From: Bacteroidota bacterium
Lineage (GTDB): Bacteria; Bacteroidota; Bacteroidia; 2-12-FULL-35-15
NCBI GenBank assembly: GCA_026391935.1
Contig: JAPLDC010000331.1
Coordinates: 1 to 29,354 of the forward strand
Direction: 5' to 3'
DNA: 29,354 bases
This document shows, in pieces, positions 17,687-25,360 of the stretch; position 1 is the first letter of the stretch; the number at the start of each line of letters is the position of its first letter. A program made the position numbers and the translations under genes. The notes beneath the pieces are model-generated. The model was not told where the DNA came from, did not search any database, and was given only the letters and a program-made list of their open reading frames with translations.

Positions 17687-18253
17687 CAAATAGATCTGCC
17701 ACAGATCGCTCCTGACAAAAGAGTCTTGGGTGTAATTCGCCCGACAACTGAAGTAGTTGGGAAGCATAGCAAAACAGGACATGTTGGAGTTTTAGGAACA
17801 ACCGGCACGATCACATCTAACTCGTATCCCATTGAGATCGCTAAATTTTATCCGAATTTAATTGTTCACCAGGAAGCTTGTCCGATGTGGGTTCCAATTG
17901 TAGAGAATAATGAAATTGAAAGTGCTGCAGCAGATATTTTTATCGAAAAGAATTTGAATACCCTACTTTCGAAAGACAAGAACATCGATACCATTATTTT
18001 AGGTTGCACACACTATCCTTTATTGATATCTAAGATCAAAAAATATCTGCCTGCAAACGTTAAATTATTATCACAAGGGGATATTGTTGCAGAAGGCTTG
18101 GCTGACTATTTAAAGCGGCATCCTGAAATGGAACAAAAATGCAGTAAAGGGAAAACGATTGAATTTTATACTACCGACTCGCCAGAGAATTTTGATAAAG
18201 CAGCCAGCATGTTTTATGGGGAAGCAATCAGATCGAACCACTTGGAGCTTTGA
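17687..18253 (+). pseudogene. murI: Glutamate racemase, 5' third missing
   Basis: Glutamate racemase supplies D-glutamate for peptidoglycan and is normally essential. The visible part corresponds to the C-terminal two thirds: DKRVLGVIRPTTEVVG, GHVGVLGTTGTITSNSYPIEI, QEACPMWVPIVEN, then the second catalytic cysteine region IILGCTHYPLL and a C-terminal RHPEMEQKCSKG and ENFDKAA. The N-terminal segment with the FDSGIGGL motif and the first catalytic cysteine (ACNTA) is absent, about 100 residues. The frame opens after a TAA at 17684 and offers only a TTG at 17726, inside a conserved strand. The sequence between the ompH stop and 17690 does not encode the missing part in any frame. The join is probably near 17690-17700. 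As written the protein cannot be active. Confidence 0.87.
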
Positions 18254-18277
18254 GCAATCCAGTTATTTATTAGATCA

Positions 18278-18302
18278 AATTTGCAACAATATTTTGCAAA
18301 TT
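18278..18302. terminator. Weak AT-rich hairpin between convergent murI and carbonic anhydrase genes
   Basis: AATTTGCAA (18278-18286) and TTGCAAATT (18294-18302) form a perfect 9-bp stem with a 7-base loop in the 47-bp gap between convergent genes. There is no T tract on either side, so termination strength is doubtful. Confidence 0.35.
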
Positions 18303-18822
18303 ATTCTTCCTCTTTGAACCAACTACTATACATGATGTAATTATCTGCTATGCGATTAATTTCACCTTTAATTAATTCCTGATTTATTTCTTTCACTTTC
18401 TTTGCAGGAACTCCTGCATAGATCACCCCGGATTCAACTTTTGTGTTTTCAAGAACAACTGCACCTGCTGCGATGATCGTATTGCTTCCTATTTCACAAT
18501 TGTCCATCACAATGGCACCCATTCCTATCAAAACATTATCGTGAATAGTACAACCGTGCACCAAGGCATTATGTCCAATCGAAACATTATTTCCAATGTT
18601 CACTTTTGTTTTTTCATAAGTACAATGAATCACTGCTCCATCCTGAACGTTAACCTTATTGCCCATCCGGATTGAATTTACATCACCGCGTACAACAGCA
18701 TTGAACCAAATACTACATTGATCACCCATTATTACATCCCCTATAACTGTTGAATTTTCTGCAAGATAGCAGTCGTTTCCAAATTTTGGATGTATTCCTT
18801 TGACTGGTTTAATTAAAGCCAT
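18301..18822 (-). CDS. Gamma carbonic anhydrase family protein
   Basis: A 173-residue left-handed beta-helix protein built of hexapeptide repeats (for example VIGDVIMGDQCSIW, VNIGNNVSIGHNALV, VLIGMGAIVMDNCEIG). The three zinc-ligand histidines of the family are present: His66 in AVIHCT, His84 in SIGHN and His89 in ALVHG. Arg45 and Asp47 in VVRGDVN also fit. Many bacterial members (YrdA/CaiE/PaaY type) have weak or unknown carbonic anhydrase activity, so the substrate is open. The start is the ATG at 18822. It converges on murI, its common neighbour in Bacteroidota. Confidence 0.9.
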   Translation of the reverse strand: MALIKPVKGIHPKFGNDCYLAENSTVIGDVIMGDQCSIWFNAVVRGDVNSIRMGNKVNVQDGAVIHCTYEKTKVNIGNNVSIGHNALVHGCTIHDNVLIGMGAIVMDNCEIGSNTIIAAGAVVLENTKVESGVIYAGVPAKKVKEINQELIKGEINRIADNYIMYSSWFKEEE

Positions 18823-18904
18823 AACTACTATTTTTGTTCCTCTCCGAATAGAAAGTTAATATTTATTTTTTGAAAAAATTAAGGTAATTAGTACGTATAG
18901 AAAT

Positions 18905-19270
18905 TTATTTTTTTCCCTTTTCAACATTATCTTTTTTGCAACATTCGGCTAATTTCTCATATGCATTTGTATCCGCTTTTATATCATCTGCATCGTATCC
19001 GCTTTTTGAAACTGCTAAACGGATTTTTTCTGGAGTCGTTTTTTTAGGATCGTAATTCACTGTAAGAATTTTTGAATCAACATCCAGACTTGATTTGCTG
19101 ATTCCTTTTTCGTTAGCGAGGTGCTTCTCTATGGTCTTTTTACACATTCCGCAAATGGCAGATGTTTTAATTTTTATTACGGCAGACACATTTTGAGCAA
19201 TTGCTGATTTTGTAAATAATACCAATATTATAATTATGCTTGACAAAAAAACTGTTCTTAAATTTTTCAT
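18905..19270 (-). CDS. Exported heavy-metal-associated (HMA) domain protein
   Basis: A 121-residue protein with a signal peptide or N-terminal anchor (residues 1-26, ending KSAIAQ) and one HMA ferredoxin-like domain at about 29-95. The metal site is CGMC at residues 40-43, a CxxC as in copper chaperones, although the usual GMxCxxC lead-in is shifted (TSAICGMCKKTIEKHL). A second potential soft-metal site, CC at 110-111, lies in the charged tail. It could act as a periplasmic copper or mercury carrier; no transporter gene lies nearby to define the partner. No TAnnTTTG promoter with a proper upstream box is visible. Confidence 0.83.
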   Translation of the reverse strand: MKNLRTVFLSSIIIILVLFTKSAIAQNVSAVIKIKTSAICGMCKKTIEKHLANEKGISKSSLDVDSKILTVNYDPKKTTPEKIRLAVSKSGYDADDIKADTNAYEKLAECCKKDNVEKGKK

Positions 19271-19647
19271 TTTTTAGCTATTTTTCATTTTTTTCATTTC
19301 TCACTTTTTCCGAATGAGAGTCGTTATCTCCAACTAGGATATAGACACATTAAGAAAAAATAATTTCTAAATATTATTTACATGTATTGTCAGATCAATT
19401 TTTTTTGCCTCAGATCAATTTCAGCGCCTAAATGTATTCAAAAAAAATTGTTTTTTCCGAAGAAAAGGAGTGTTTAATAACGAATATCCGTTTGGTCATA
19501 TTTTCAAATTTATCACACAACAGTTTACATATAACGAAAAACAGCAGCACCTTTCAAACGAATTTTACTTTCCAAAACTTATGGCGGTCAAAATAAATCC
19601 TCCATCAGAATAAAATTTTACCTTTGCACCTCAAATAAAAAAATCTT
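19271..19647. other. Intergenic region (377 bp) between divergent HMA and cystathionine gamma-synthase genes
   Basis: An AT-rich region with no supportable gene. It holds a direct repeat TCAGATCAATT at 19390-19400 and 19410-19420, starting exactly 20 bp apart (about two helical turns), followed by a possible promoter for the plus-strand gene at 19619-19626. A CAAATTTA at 19505-19512 would be a -7 box on the minus strand but lacks an upstream TTG. I see no riboswitch consensus. Confidence 0.5.
19619..19626 (+). promoter_or_regulatory. Probable -7 box for the cystathionine gamma-synthase gene
   Basis: TACCTTTG fits TAnnTTTG and lies 21 nt before the ATG at 19648. No TTG is present at the expected upstream distance, so an activator might be needed. 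Confidence 0.5.
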
Positions 19648-20578
19648 ATGGCAGAAACATCAAAATTCGGTTTTGGAACCAAAGCAATACATGCTGGTCA
19701 GGAGCCCGATCCTACAACAGGAGCTATCATGACTCCTATCTATCAAACTTCGACCTATACGCAGGAGAGTCCGGGTAACCATAAAGGTTATGCCTATGCC
19801 CGTGGTAAAAATCCTACCCGTAATGCATTGGAAAAATGTCTTGCTGAATTGGAAGGAGCAAAATATGCTTTATGTTTTTCAAGCGGAATGGGTGCAATTG
19901 ATGCAGTTGCAAAATTACTTCGTCCTGGAGATGAAGTAATAACAGGAGATGATCTTTATGGAGGAACGTACAGGATGTTCACCAAAGTATTTGCAAACTT
20001 TGGTATCAAATTCCATTTCATCGATATGAAAGATGCGAACAACATTAAAAATTATATCAATGCAAACACAAAAATGGTATGGCTTGAAACACCCACAAAC
20101 CCAACTATGCAGATCATTGATATCGCTGCTTGTGCCAAGATAGCAAAAGAAAATAAATTGATATGTGCCGTTGATAATACATTTGCTTCACCTTATTTGC
20201 AAAATCCATTAGCATTGGGTGCTGATATTGTAATGCATTCCGTTAGATAAATTATATTGGCCGGGGTTTCCTGATAGTCCTAACCATGACATTGCGAAAA
20301 AACAAATGCGCGATTTTGGTGGGATGATCTCTTTTTCTTTGAAAGGAAATAAACAGGAAGAAGCGTTTAAAATTGCTTCCAGTATGAAGGTTTTTTCATT
20401 AGCAGAATCATTGGGAGGAGTAGAATCCTTGATCAATCATCCGGCAACAATGACACATGCTTCTATACCAAAAGAAGATCGTGATAAAGCAGGAGTTGTG
20501 GAATCACTGTTACGGTTAAGTGTAGGAATTGAAGATATCGAGGATTTGATCGCTGATCTGAAACAAGCTTTGGCATAA
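19648..20578 (+). pseudogene. Cystathionine gamma-synthase/lyase family enzyme, internally deleted and out of frame
   Basis: A PLP enzyme of the trans-sulfuration family, which makes or splits cystathionine in methionine and cysteine metabolism. Residues 1-198 are normal: FGTKAIHAGQEPDPTTGAI, YARGKNPTRNALEKCLAELE, FSSGMGAIDAV, WLETPTNPTMQIID, AVDNTFASPYLQNPLALGAD. After MHSV the frame meets a stop (20248-20250). From 20246 a +1 frame continues with DKLYWPGFPDSPNHDIAKKQM, then FGGMISFSLKGN, FSLAESLGGVESLINHPATMTH and LRLSVGIEDIEDLIADL to the TAA at 20576. About 72-77 residues are missing at the join (20242-20247), including the PLP-binding lysine normally found right after HSVT in the family. 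The gene would be inactive as written. Which of the synthase or lyase activities applies cannot be told. Confidence 0.9.
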
Positions 20579-20591
20579 TAGTGCGTTGACC

Positions 20592-20715
20592 TATTGATCT
20601 TGTCGAAATAGCTGCGAAGGACTCACAAAGAAGTAAAAATAAATTTTAAAAATAGGAACATAGAAAAGCTTTTATAGCGTGTGATCATATTGATTCTGTC
20701 GAAATAGCTGCGAAG
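20592..20715 (+). repeat. Pair of 28-bp direct repeats after the broken cystathionine gene
   Basis: Copies at 20592-20619 and 20688-20715 match at 26 of 28 positions (core TGTCGAAATAGCTGCGAAG); weaker similarity (GCGT...TGA) precedes each. The starts are 96 bp apart. They lie in a 229-bp noncoding stretch and may be a dispersed intergenic repeat family. Confidence 0.75.
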
Positions 20716-20730
20716 TCTTCCTGATATTAT

Positions 20731-20765
20731 AAAGAGCAAGAGCGTAAAAAGCCCTTGCTTTTTTT
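20731..20765 (+). terminator. Intrinsic terminator before the short-chain dehydrogenase gene
   Basis: Arms 20731-20743 and 20751-20763 pair over 13 positions with one wobble and one mismatch around a 7-base A-rich loop. The run of seven T overlaps the end of the right arm. Confidence 0.75.
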
Positions 20766-20807
20766 CTTTTATATGATTATCTTTATTGAACTTAAAAGAA
20801 AAATGTT

Positions 20808-21551
20808 TTGAACTATTATTACATTACCGGCACAAGCAGAGGAATTGGGAAAGCATTTGCGATGCACTTATTAGAAAATCCATCCAATTTTGTGATCGGT
20901 ATTTCCCGCAACCGAAGCATCGAACATCCGAATTACAGACATTCCTATTTGGATCTTACCGATGTAAATGCATTGGCCGAATTCAAATTTGACTTACACG
21001 CAAAGGCAAAAAAAATATATCTAATCAACAATGCCGGAACATTAGGTTTTATAAAACCTATTGGCAAGTTAGATGCTATAACTATTGCAAAGAACTATAC
21101 GGTGAATTTAATTGCGCCTTCTGTTCTTACAAATGAATTTATTAATTGTTACGACTCAACAGATGCAGAAAAGGTAATTTTAAATATCAGTTCGGGTGCA
21201 GGAAAAAATCCTATAGATGGCTGGGCTGTTTATTGTGCCTCAAAAGCAGGATTAGATATGTTCAGCCGAGTTGTGGATTCTGAACAAAAAATTCGGGCAA
21301 AAACTCCCTTAGAGAATATCCATAAAGGGTTTCACATTTTTTCCATTGCTCCCGGAGTGGTCAATACAAGCATGCAGGAAGAGATAAGAGCTGCCCACAA
21401 AGAAGACTTCAGCAGGTTAGAAGATTTTATAGGTTATAAGGTCAATAATCAGTTATCGGAGCCGCAATTTGTTTCCAAAAAATATATTAATATCTTAGCT
21501 AACATTAATAATATCAAAGAGGTATTGTCCTCTATAAAAGATTACGAATAA
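20808..21551 (+). CDS. Short-chain dehydrogenase/reductase
   Basis: A 247-residue Rossmann-fold oxidoreductase of the SDR family. The nucleotide-binding motif TGTSRGIG (TGxxxGxG) is at residues 8-15, INNAG near 74, the catalytic serine in LNISSGAG near 129, and the YxxxK pair in YCASKAG near 144-148; PGVVNT follows. Overall it resembles sepiapterin/benzoin reductase-like SDRs, but the substrate is unknown. The start appears to be TTG at 20808; the ATG at 20803 is in another frame and meets TGA after two codons, and the reading frame closes upstream at 20795. It stands alone between a terminator and the metalloprotease gene. Confidence 0.87.
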   Translation: MNYYYITGTSRGIGKAFAMHLLENPSNFVIGISRNRSIEHPNYRHSYLDLTDVNALAEFKFDLHAKAKKIYLINNAGTLGFIKPIGKLDAITIAKNYTVNLIAPSVLTNEFINCYDSTDAEKVILNISSGAGKNPIDGWAVYCASKAGLDMFSRVVDSEQKIRAKTPLENIHKGFHIFSIAPGVVNTSMQEEIRAAHKEDFSRLEDFIGYKVNNQLSEPQFVSKKYINILANINNIKEVLSSIKDYE

Positions 21552-21599
21552 TAAAATCCGCTCTCTAAACTATTATATTTAATAATTAATTTTTTCAAA

Positions 21600-23699
21600 A
21601 TGAATAAAATAACAACCTTGCTTAGTGCTGCCTTTTTATCGGCACTTACAATAAGTGTATCAAGTGCACAGGATCTAAAGCCTTGTGGAACAACGGAAAT
21701 GATGCAAAAATATTTGAATGAAAACCCTGCAATAAAACAACAATATCTGGCAGAAGAACAACTACGTGATCAAAAAGATCAGGTTGATTTTGCGAATGGA
21801 TATAAGGAAGGCGATGGTAAAGCATTGGTCCCTATTTATACTATTCCTGTTGTATTTCATATTCTTCATGAAGGCGGGCCTGAAAACATTTCGGATGCAC
21901 AAATTATGGATGAAGTGCGCATCTTAAATGATGACTACCGCAAATTAAATTCTGATATTTCTGCTGTTGTATCAGCTTTCACATCTATTGCAGCTGATTG
22001 CGAAATCCAATTTCGTTTAGCACAAAAAGATCCATCAGGAAACTGTACCAATGGCATCGACCGAATTTTTTCTTCTCAAACAAATATTGGAGACGATGGT
22101 TCTAAATTAAATCAATGGCCAAGAAATCAATATTTAAATGTTTGGGTTGTGAAGACCATTACCAGTGGTGCTGCAGGTTATGCGTATTTACCGGGAACAA
22201 CAGCATCAGCAAATGATGGTATCATGATCCTATCCACTTACATTGGAAGCATTGGTACCGGGCATGTTACTACATCACGTGCTTTAACACATGAGATCGG
22301 ACATTATTTAAATTTGAATCATACTTGGGGAGGAACAAATAATCCCGGAGTTGATTGTACAGGGAGTGATTCAGTAACAGATACTCCAAAAACAATTGGC
22401 TGGACCACTTGCAATCTTGCAGGGTCATCCTGTGGCAGTCCATTGGATAACGTACAGAATTATATGGAATATTCGTATTGCAGCAATATGTTCACTGCAG
22501 GGCAAAAGGCGAGAATGAGAACAGCATTAACCACCACCACAGGCTTAGGAGGGGCATCCCAGCGGTATAATTTATGGACCACGGCCAACTTAGCAGCGAC
22601 AGGAATTAGTCTTCCTGCTGTATTGTGTTTGGCTGATTTTCAATCGAGCACATCAACAAATACTGTTTGCCAGGGTGATAGTTTAACGTTTACTGATCTT
22701 TCCTGGAATGGAACACCAACTAGCTGGGCATGGACATTCGCAGGAGGAACACCTGCAACATCAACGGATTCTATTCCTGTTATTACTTATAATACTCCGG
22801 GTGTTTACAATGTTTCAATGACTGTAGCGAATGGATCAGGCTCCGTTAGTGCAACGAAAACATCTTATATCACTGTTTATCCAAACACTGCAACATACAC
22901 AGGAACATTTTATTCGGAAGGATTTGAAGGAAGTGCCATTCCAAATGTGGACTGGAATGTTTACAATGCTAATTCAGGAAGTAATACCTGGACACAAACA
23001 ACAACAGCAGCAGCAACAGGTACCAAATCTGTCCGCATCCTAAATGCACCATCCTATACCGGAAACGTGGATGAATTGATCAGTCCGCCAATTGACATTA
23101 CCGCTATTGGCGGTTCCCCTTCATTAACCTATAAAGTGGCACATGCACAATTAACCTCTACTTCTGCAGATAAATTACAGGTCTATGTTTCGAGCACTTG
23201 CGGACAAACATGGTCGTTGCGTCAAAGCATAACCGGAGCTACCTTATCAACAGCAGGTATTGTAGGTACATCCTTTGTTCCAACAGCAAGTCAGTGGGTA
23301 ACAAAAACAGTGAATCTTGCTTCTGTAGCAACCGCAACAAGTGTATTGGTAAAGTTTAAATTCACCAGCAATGGAGGAAACAATATTTATATTGATGATA
23401 TTAATATTCTTGGTGGTGTTGGTATTGATGAATTATCGAACAACATTAATTTTAATGTTTATCCAAATCCTGCGGAGGACAATACAATTATCTCCTTCAA
23501 TTTATTAGAAACTAACAAAGCGGATATTAAAATTTATGATGTAGTAGGGCGGGAAATATCATCTGTATTCACAGGAAGTCTGGGAGCAGGAGAACATCAG
23601 TATTCAATTGCAGAAAATACCAAATTGGCTGCAGGCGCTTATTTTATTAAATTAACGGTAGGTGGCGAAAGTTTCACAAAGAAGTTGATTGTGAAATAA
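21600..23699 (+). CDS. Secreted M43 (pappalysin-like) metalloprotease with PKD domain and T9SS sorting domain
   Basis: A 699-residue exported protease. Residues 1-23 are a signal peptide ending SSAQ. A propeptide-like segment follows to about residue 75. The M43 catalytic domain (about 80-325) starts YTIPVVFHILHE and has the metzincin zinc site HEIGHYLNLNH at 231-241 and the Met-turn NYMEYSYC with Met289. Residues about 342-428 are a PKD domain (FTDLSWNGTPTSWAWTFAGG, TYNTPGVYNVSMTV). Residues about 435-605 look like a choice-of-anchor / cleaved-adhesin jelly roll (FYSEGFEGSAIP, SPPIDIT, IYIDDINI). Residues about 610-699 form a T9SS C-terminal domain (NVYPNPAEDNT, IYDVVGREI, AAGAYFIKLTV). It would cleave proteins outside the cell. 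A strong terminator follows. Confidence 0.94.
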   Translation: MNKITTLLSAAFLSALTISVSSAQDLKPCGTTEMMQKYLNENPAIKQQYLAEEQLRDQKDQVDFANGYKEGDGKALVPIYTIPVVFHILHEGGPENISDAQIMDEVRILNDDYRKLNSDISAVVSAFTSIAADCEIQFRLAQKDPSGNCTNGIDRIFSSQTNIGDDGSKLNQWPRNQYLNVWVVKTITSGAAGYAYLPGTTASANDGIMILSTYIGSIGTGHVTTSRALTHEIGHYLNLNHTWGGTNNPGVDCTGSDSVTDTPKTIGWTTCNLAGSSCGSPLDNVQNYMEYSYCSNMFTAGQKARMRTALTTTTGLGGASQRYNLWTTANLAATGISLPAVLCLADFQSSTSTNTVCQGDSLTFTDLSWNGTPTSWAWTFAGGTPATSTDSIPVITYNTPGVYNVSMTVANGSGSVSATKTSYITVYPNTATYTGTFYSEGFEGSAIPNVDWNVYNANSGSNTWTQTTTAAATGTKSVRILNAPSYTGNVDELISPPIDITAIGGSPSLTYKVAHAQLTSTSADKLQVYVSSTCGQTWSLRQSITGATLSTAGIVGTSFVPTASQWVTKTVNLASVATATSVLVKFKFTSNGGNNIYIDDINILGGVGIDELSNNINFNVYPNPAEDNTIISFNLLETNKADIKIYDVVGREISSVFTGSLGAGEHQYSIAENTKLAAGAYFIKLTVGGESFTKKLIVK

Positions 23700-23722
23700 T
23701 AGCTGAATAATCTAAAATTATT

Positions 23723-23756
23723 AAAGCCATCACAATAAAATGTGGTGGCTTTTTTT
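23723..23756. terminator. Bidirectional intrinsic terminator between protease and small secreted protein genes
   Basis: Arms 23723-23734 and 23741-23752 pair over 12 bp with one wobble around ATAAAA, followed by seven T on the plus strand; the minus-strand side is also T-rich. It can serve both convergent genes. Confidence 0.85.
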
Positions 23757-23765
23757 AAAATAAGA

Positions 23766-24212
23766 TTACCCTTTTTTAAATCCGACCATAACAGATACAC
23801 AACCGGAAGGAGGAATAGAGCTTGTAGATTCAGATTGCGGCACTTGTACTTCGACAATAAATTCCTGTGTATTCTTTACTTTGAAGTCCCAGAAATCGGG
23901 TGAATCATTTTTTTGGCTATCAAAGATCACTTTGTGTTGCAAGTCCATTATCCGAAATGTAACATCGCCAAGATCTTCCTGGGCGCAAACAAGTATTCGA
24001 TAATCTTGACCGGAATAAAAAGTCAGGTTTAATGTTGTTTTTTGCCCTGCACTAAGTGTAGAAGTATTCATTTGTCCGTTTTGAGTAAACGGTGAAATTT
24101 TTGGCAAACATTTCTTTTTTACAAAGGTATTGCATTGAGCAATAGCAAATGTTGAGGAGAAAGCGATGAAGCTGATGGCAACAAAAGCTTTCTTAAAGTA
24201 GTTATGTTTCAT
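23766..24212 (-). CDS. Small secreted protein of unknown function
   Basis: A 148-residue protein with a signal peptide (residues 1-25, ending TFAIAQ). The mature part starts CNTFVKKKCLPKISPFTQNGQMN, then predicted beta strands (TTLNLTFYSGQDYRILVCAQED, VTFRIMDLQHKVIFDS, EFIVEVQVPQS) and a final PPSGCVSVMVGFKKG. Four cysteines in the mature chain could form two disulfides. The strand pattern suggests a compact beta-sandwich. I do not recognise a function. I start at the ATG at 24212; a TTG three bases earlier is in frame. It lies 17 bp after a lipoprotein gene on the same strand, so the two are almost certainly cotranscribed and may work together in the periplasm or at the cell surface. Confidence 0.8.
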   Translation of the reverse strand: MKHNYFKKAFVAISFIAFSSTFAIAQCNTFVKKKCLPKISPFTQNGQMNTSTLSAGQKTTLNLTFYSGQDYRILVCAQEDLGDVTFRIMDLQHKVIFDSQKNDSPDFWDFKVKNTQEFIVEVQVPQSESTSSIPPSGCVSVMVGFKKG

Positions 24213-24229
24213 CAACTGCCTTTTACGGA

Positions 24230-25132
24230 CTATTGGATGATTTTGTTTCTTATTTCAGAAGATTTATCTGTAATCAGTTTCAACTGTTCAGGAGTTATTG
24301 TAAAAGTGCTGCCATTACCTACTGTAGTAACACCTTTTGCTTTATCCGTTGTAGCAGTTGTTTCAGCTGTTGTAACAGGTATCGCATCAAATATTTTTTT
24401 CAATTCGCCAAGTCCTTTCAAGAGTTCAGGAATTGATTCATTGTCGGCTTTGTTGCTTTCCAACAAGGCGATCAGATTATCCAAAGACAATTTTTGTTCT
24501 CCTATTCGGGTGACAATTGTTGCATTTTTGGTAGTTTTCGCGATCTCGGTAGCAATGTATAAGCCTTCGATCCAGCCACCTGCAACAATAAGCGCAGATA
24601 CACCGGGTTGACCATTATCTTTTAAATAGGCATCAGCAGTCCAATATGAATCAGAAATAATAGCCAATAAAGAATCTCTGTTTTCCAGGTTCGCTTCAAT
24701 ACGTGAAGTTGTTTTTTCATCAAAAGCACCGCTAATCCCTAATCCTGTAGCCAATTTATTGGTGCATTTCAGGTATAACATGGATTCCTGAGTTTGGTCA
24801 AAGATACTGGTCAGACTAAGATCAGATCCATAAATACCCAAATTCAATGCTTTTGAAGCAGCCGTTGCATATCTAGAAACATTTTCAATCGGGTTCAAAA
24901 GTTTAGCGTTGTATTTTGCACCTGCAGCTTTTAGAAGCGTTGTGGTTTCAACTGGTGAAGGAATAGAATAAAAAACATTTTGCGCCTTTACATCTTTCAC
25001 TTTTGCATCAGCAACGGCTGTATCAACAGTTTCGCCGCCAGAAGAATCAGTAGTTGAGGAGTTGCAAGCAACAAACGCTAATGAAGTAGCGATATAAGTA
25101 GCCCAAAGAGTTGTTTTTTGAATATTCATCAT
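24230..25132 (-). CDS. Lipoprotein of unknown function
   Basis: A 300-residue predicted lipoprotein. The signal peptide MMNIQKTTLWATYIATSLAF ends in a lipobox-like VAC with the lipidated Cys at residue 23, followed by a Ser/Thr/Asp-rich linker. The rest (about 50-300) looks mainly helical, with repeated segments such as KALNLGIYGSDLSLTSIFDQ, SLLAIISDSYWTADAYLKDN and VSALIVAGGWIEGLYIATEI. I do not recognise a family with a known role. I start at the tandem ATGs 25132/25129, because the -7 box at 25157-25164 lies between them and the longer upstream start at 25198. The first gene of a two-gene unit with the small secreted protein. Confidence 0.82.
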   Translation of the reverse strand: MMNIQKTTLWATYIATSLAFVACNSSTTDSSGGETVDTAVADAKVKDVKAQNVFYSIPSPVETTTLLKAAGAKYNAKLLNPIENVSRYATAASKALNLGIYGSDLSLTSIFDQTQESMLYLKCTNKLATGLGISGAFDEKTTSRIEANLENRDSLLAIISDSYWTADAYLKDNGQPGVSALIVAGGWIEGLYIATEIAKTTKNATIVTRIGEQKLSLDNLIALLESNKADNESIPELLKGLGELKKIFDAIPVTTAETTATTDKAKGVTTVGNGSTFTITPEQLKLITDKSSEIRNKIIQ

Positions 25133-25156
25133 GTAATGTTTTTTTGAAATTTTCTC

Positions 25157-25164
25157 CAAATATA
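25157..25164 (-). promoter_or_regulatory. Probable -7 box for the lipoprotein operon
   Basis: On the minus strand TATATTTG fits TAnnTTTG and lies 24 nt before the ATG at 25132. The upstream TTG (25182-25180) is at a short 15-nt spacing. Confidence 0.55.
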
Positions 25165-25206
25165 ATACAATATCACAAGCAAAAGCAGTGGTTTTCAAAA
25201 CTTGTG

Positions 25207-25263
25207 AATAAAAAAACCGCCCTTACAAAGTGTGAGGTCGGTCATATTTTTTAGTGGAGAATA
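25207..25263 (-). repeat. 57-bp hairpin repeat, copy 1
   Basis: Matches copy 2 (25605-25661) at 50 of 57 positions. It contains arms ACCGCCCTTACA (25216-25227) and a partner at 25231-25242 pairing over 12 positions with one mismatch. Read on the minus strand, the stem is followed by a run of seven T, so it looks like an intrinsic terminator, yet no gene lies just upstream of it on that strand. Confidence 0.8.
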
Positions 25264-25330
25264 TTTCAATACTACCTGCAATAATAATAAAATCGGCAAT
25301 ACACGGCAATAGCTTTTTAAAGAAGCCTTT

Positions 25331-25360
25331 TTCTTTCTTTTGCTTCTCCAAAAGAAAGAA
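25331..25360. repeat. Perfect 12-bp inverted repeat
   Basis: TTCTTTCTTTTG (25331-25342) and its exact complement (25349-25360) flank CTTCTC. The stem is pyrimidine/purine biased and stands between the two 57-bp repeat copies. Confidence 0.7.

Noticed and set aside
17646..17700. The start of murI encoded just after the second ompH gene.
   Set aside because: One frame reads a short stretch (SKAPGITNR) that could resemble a racemase N-terminus, but it has no start codon and lacks the FDSGIGG motif, so I treat it as coincidence or a very short remnant.
25133..25198. A longer lipoprotein starting at 25198.
   Set aside because: It would place 22 residues before the lipoprotein signal peptide and would start upstream of the -7 box.
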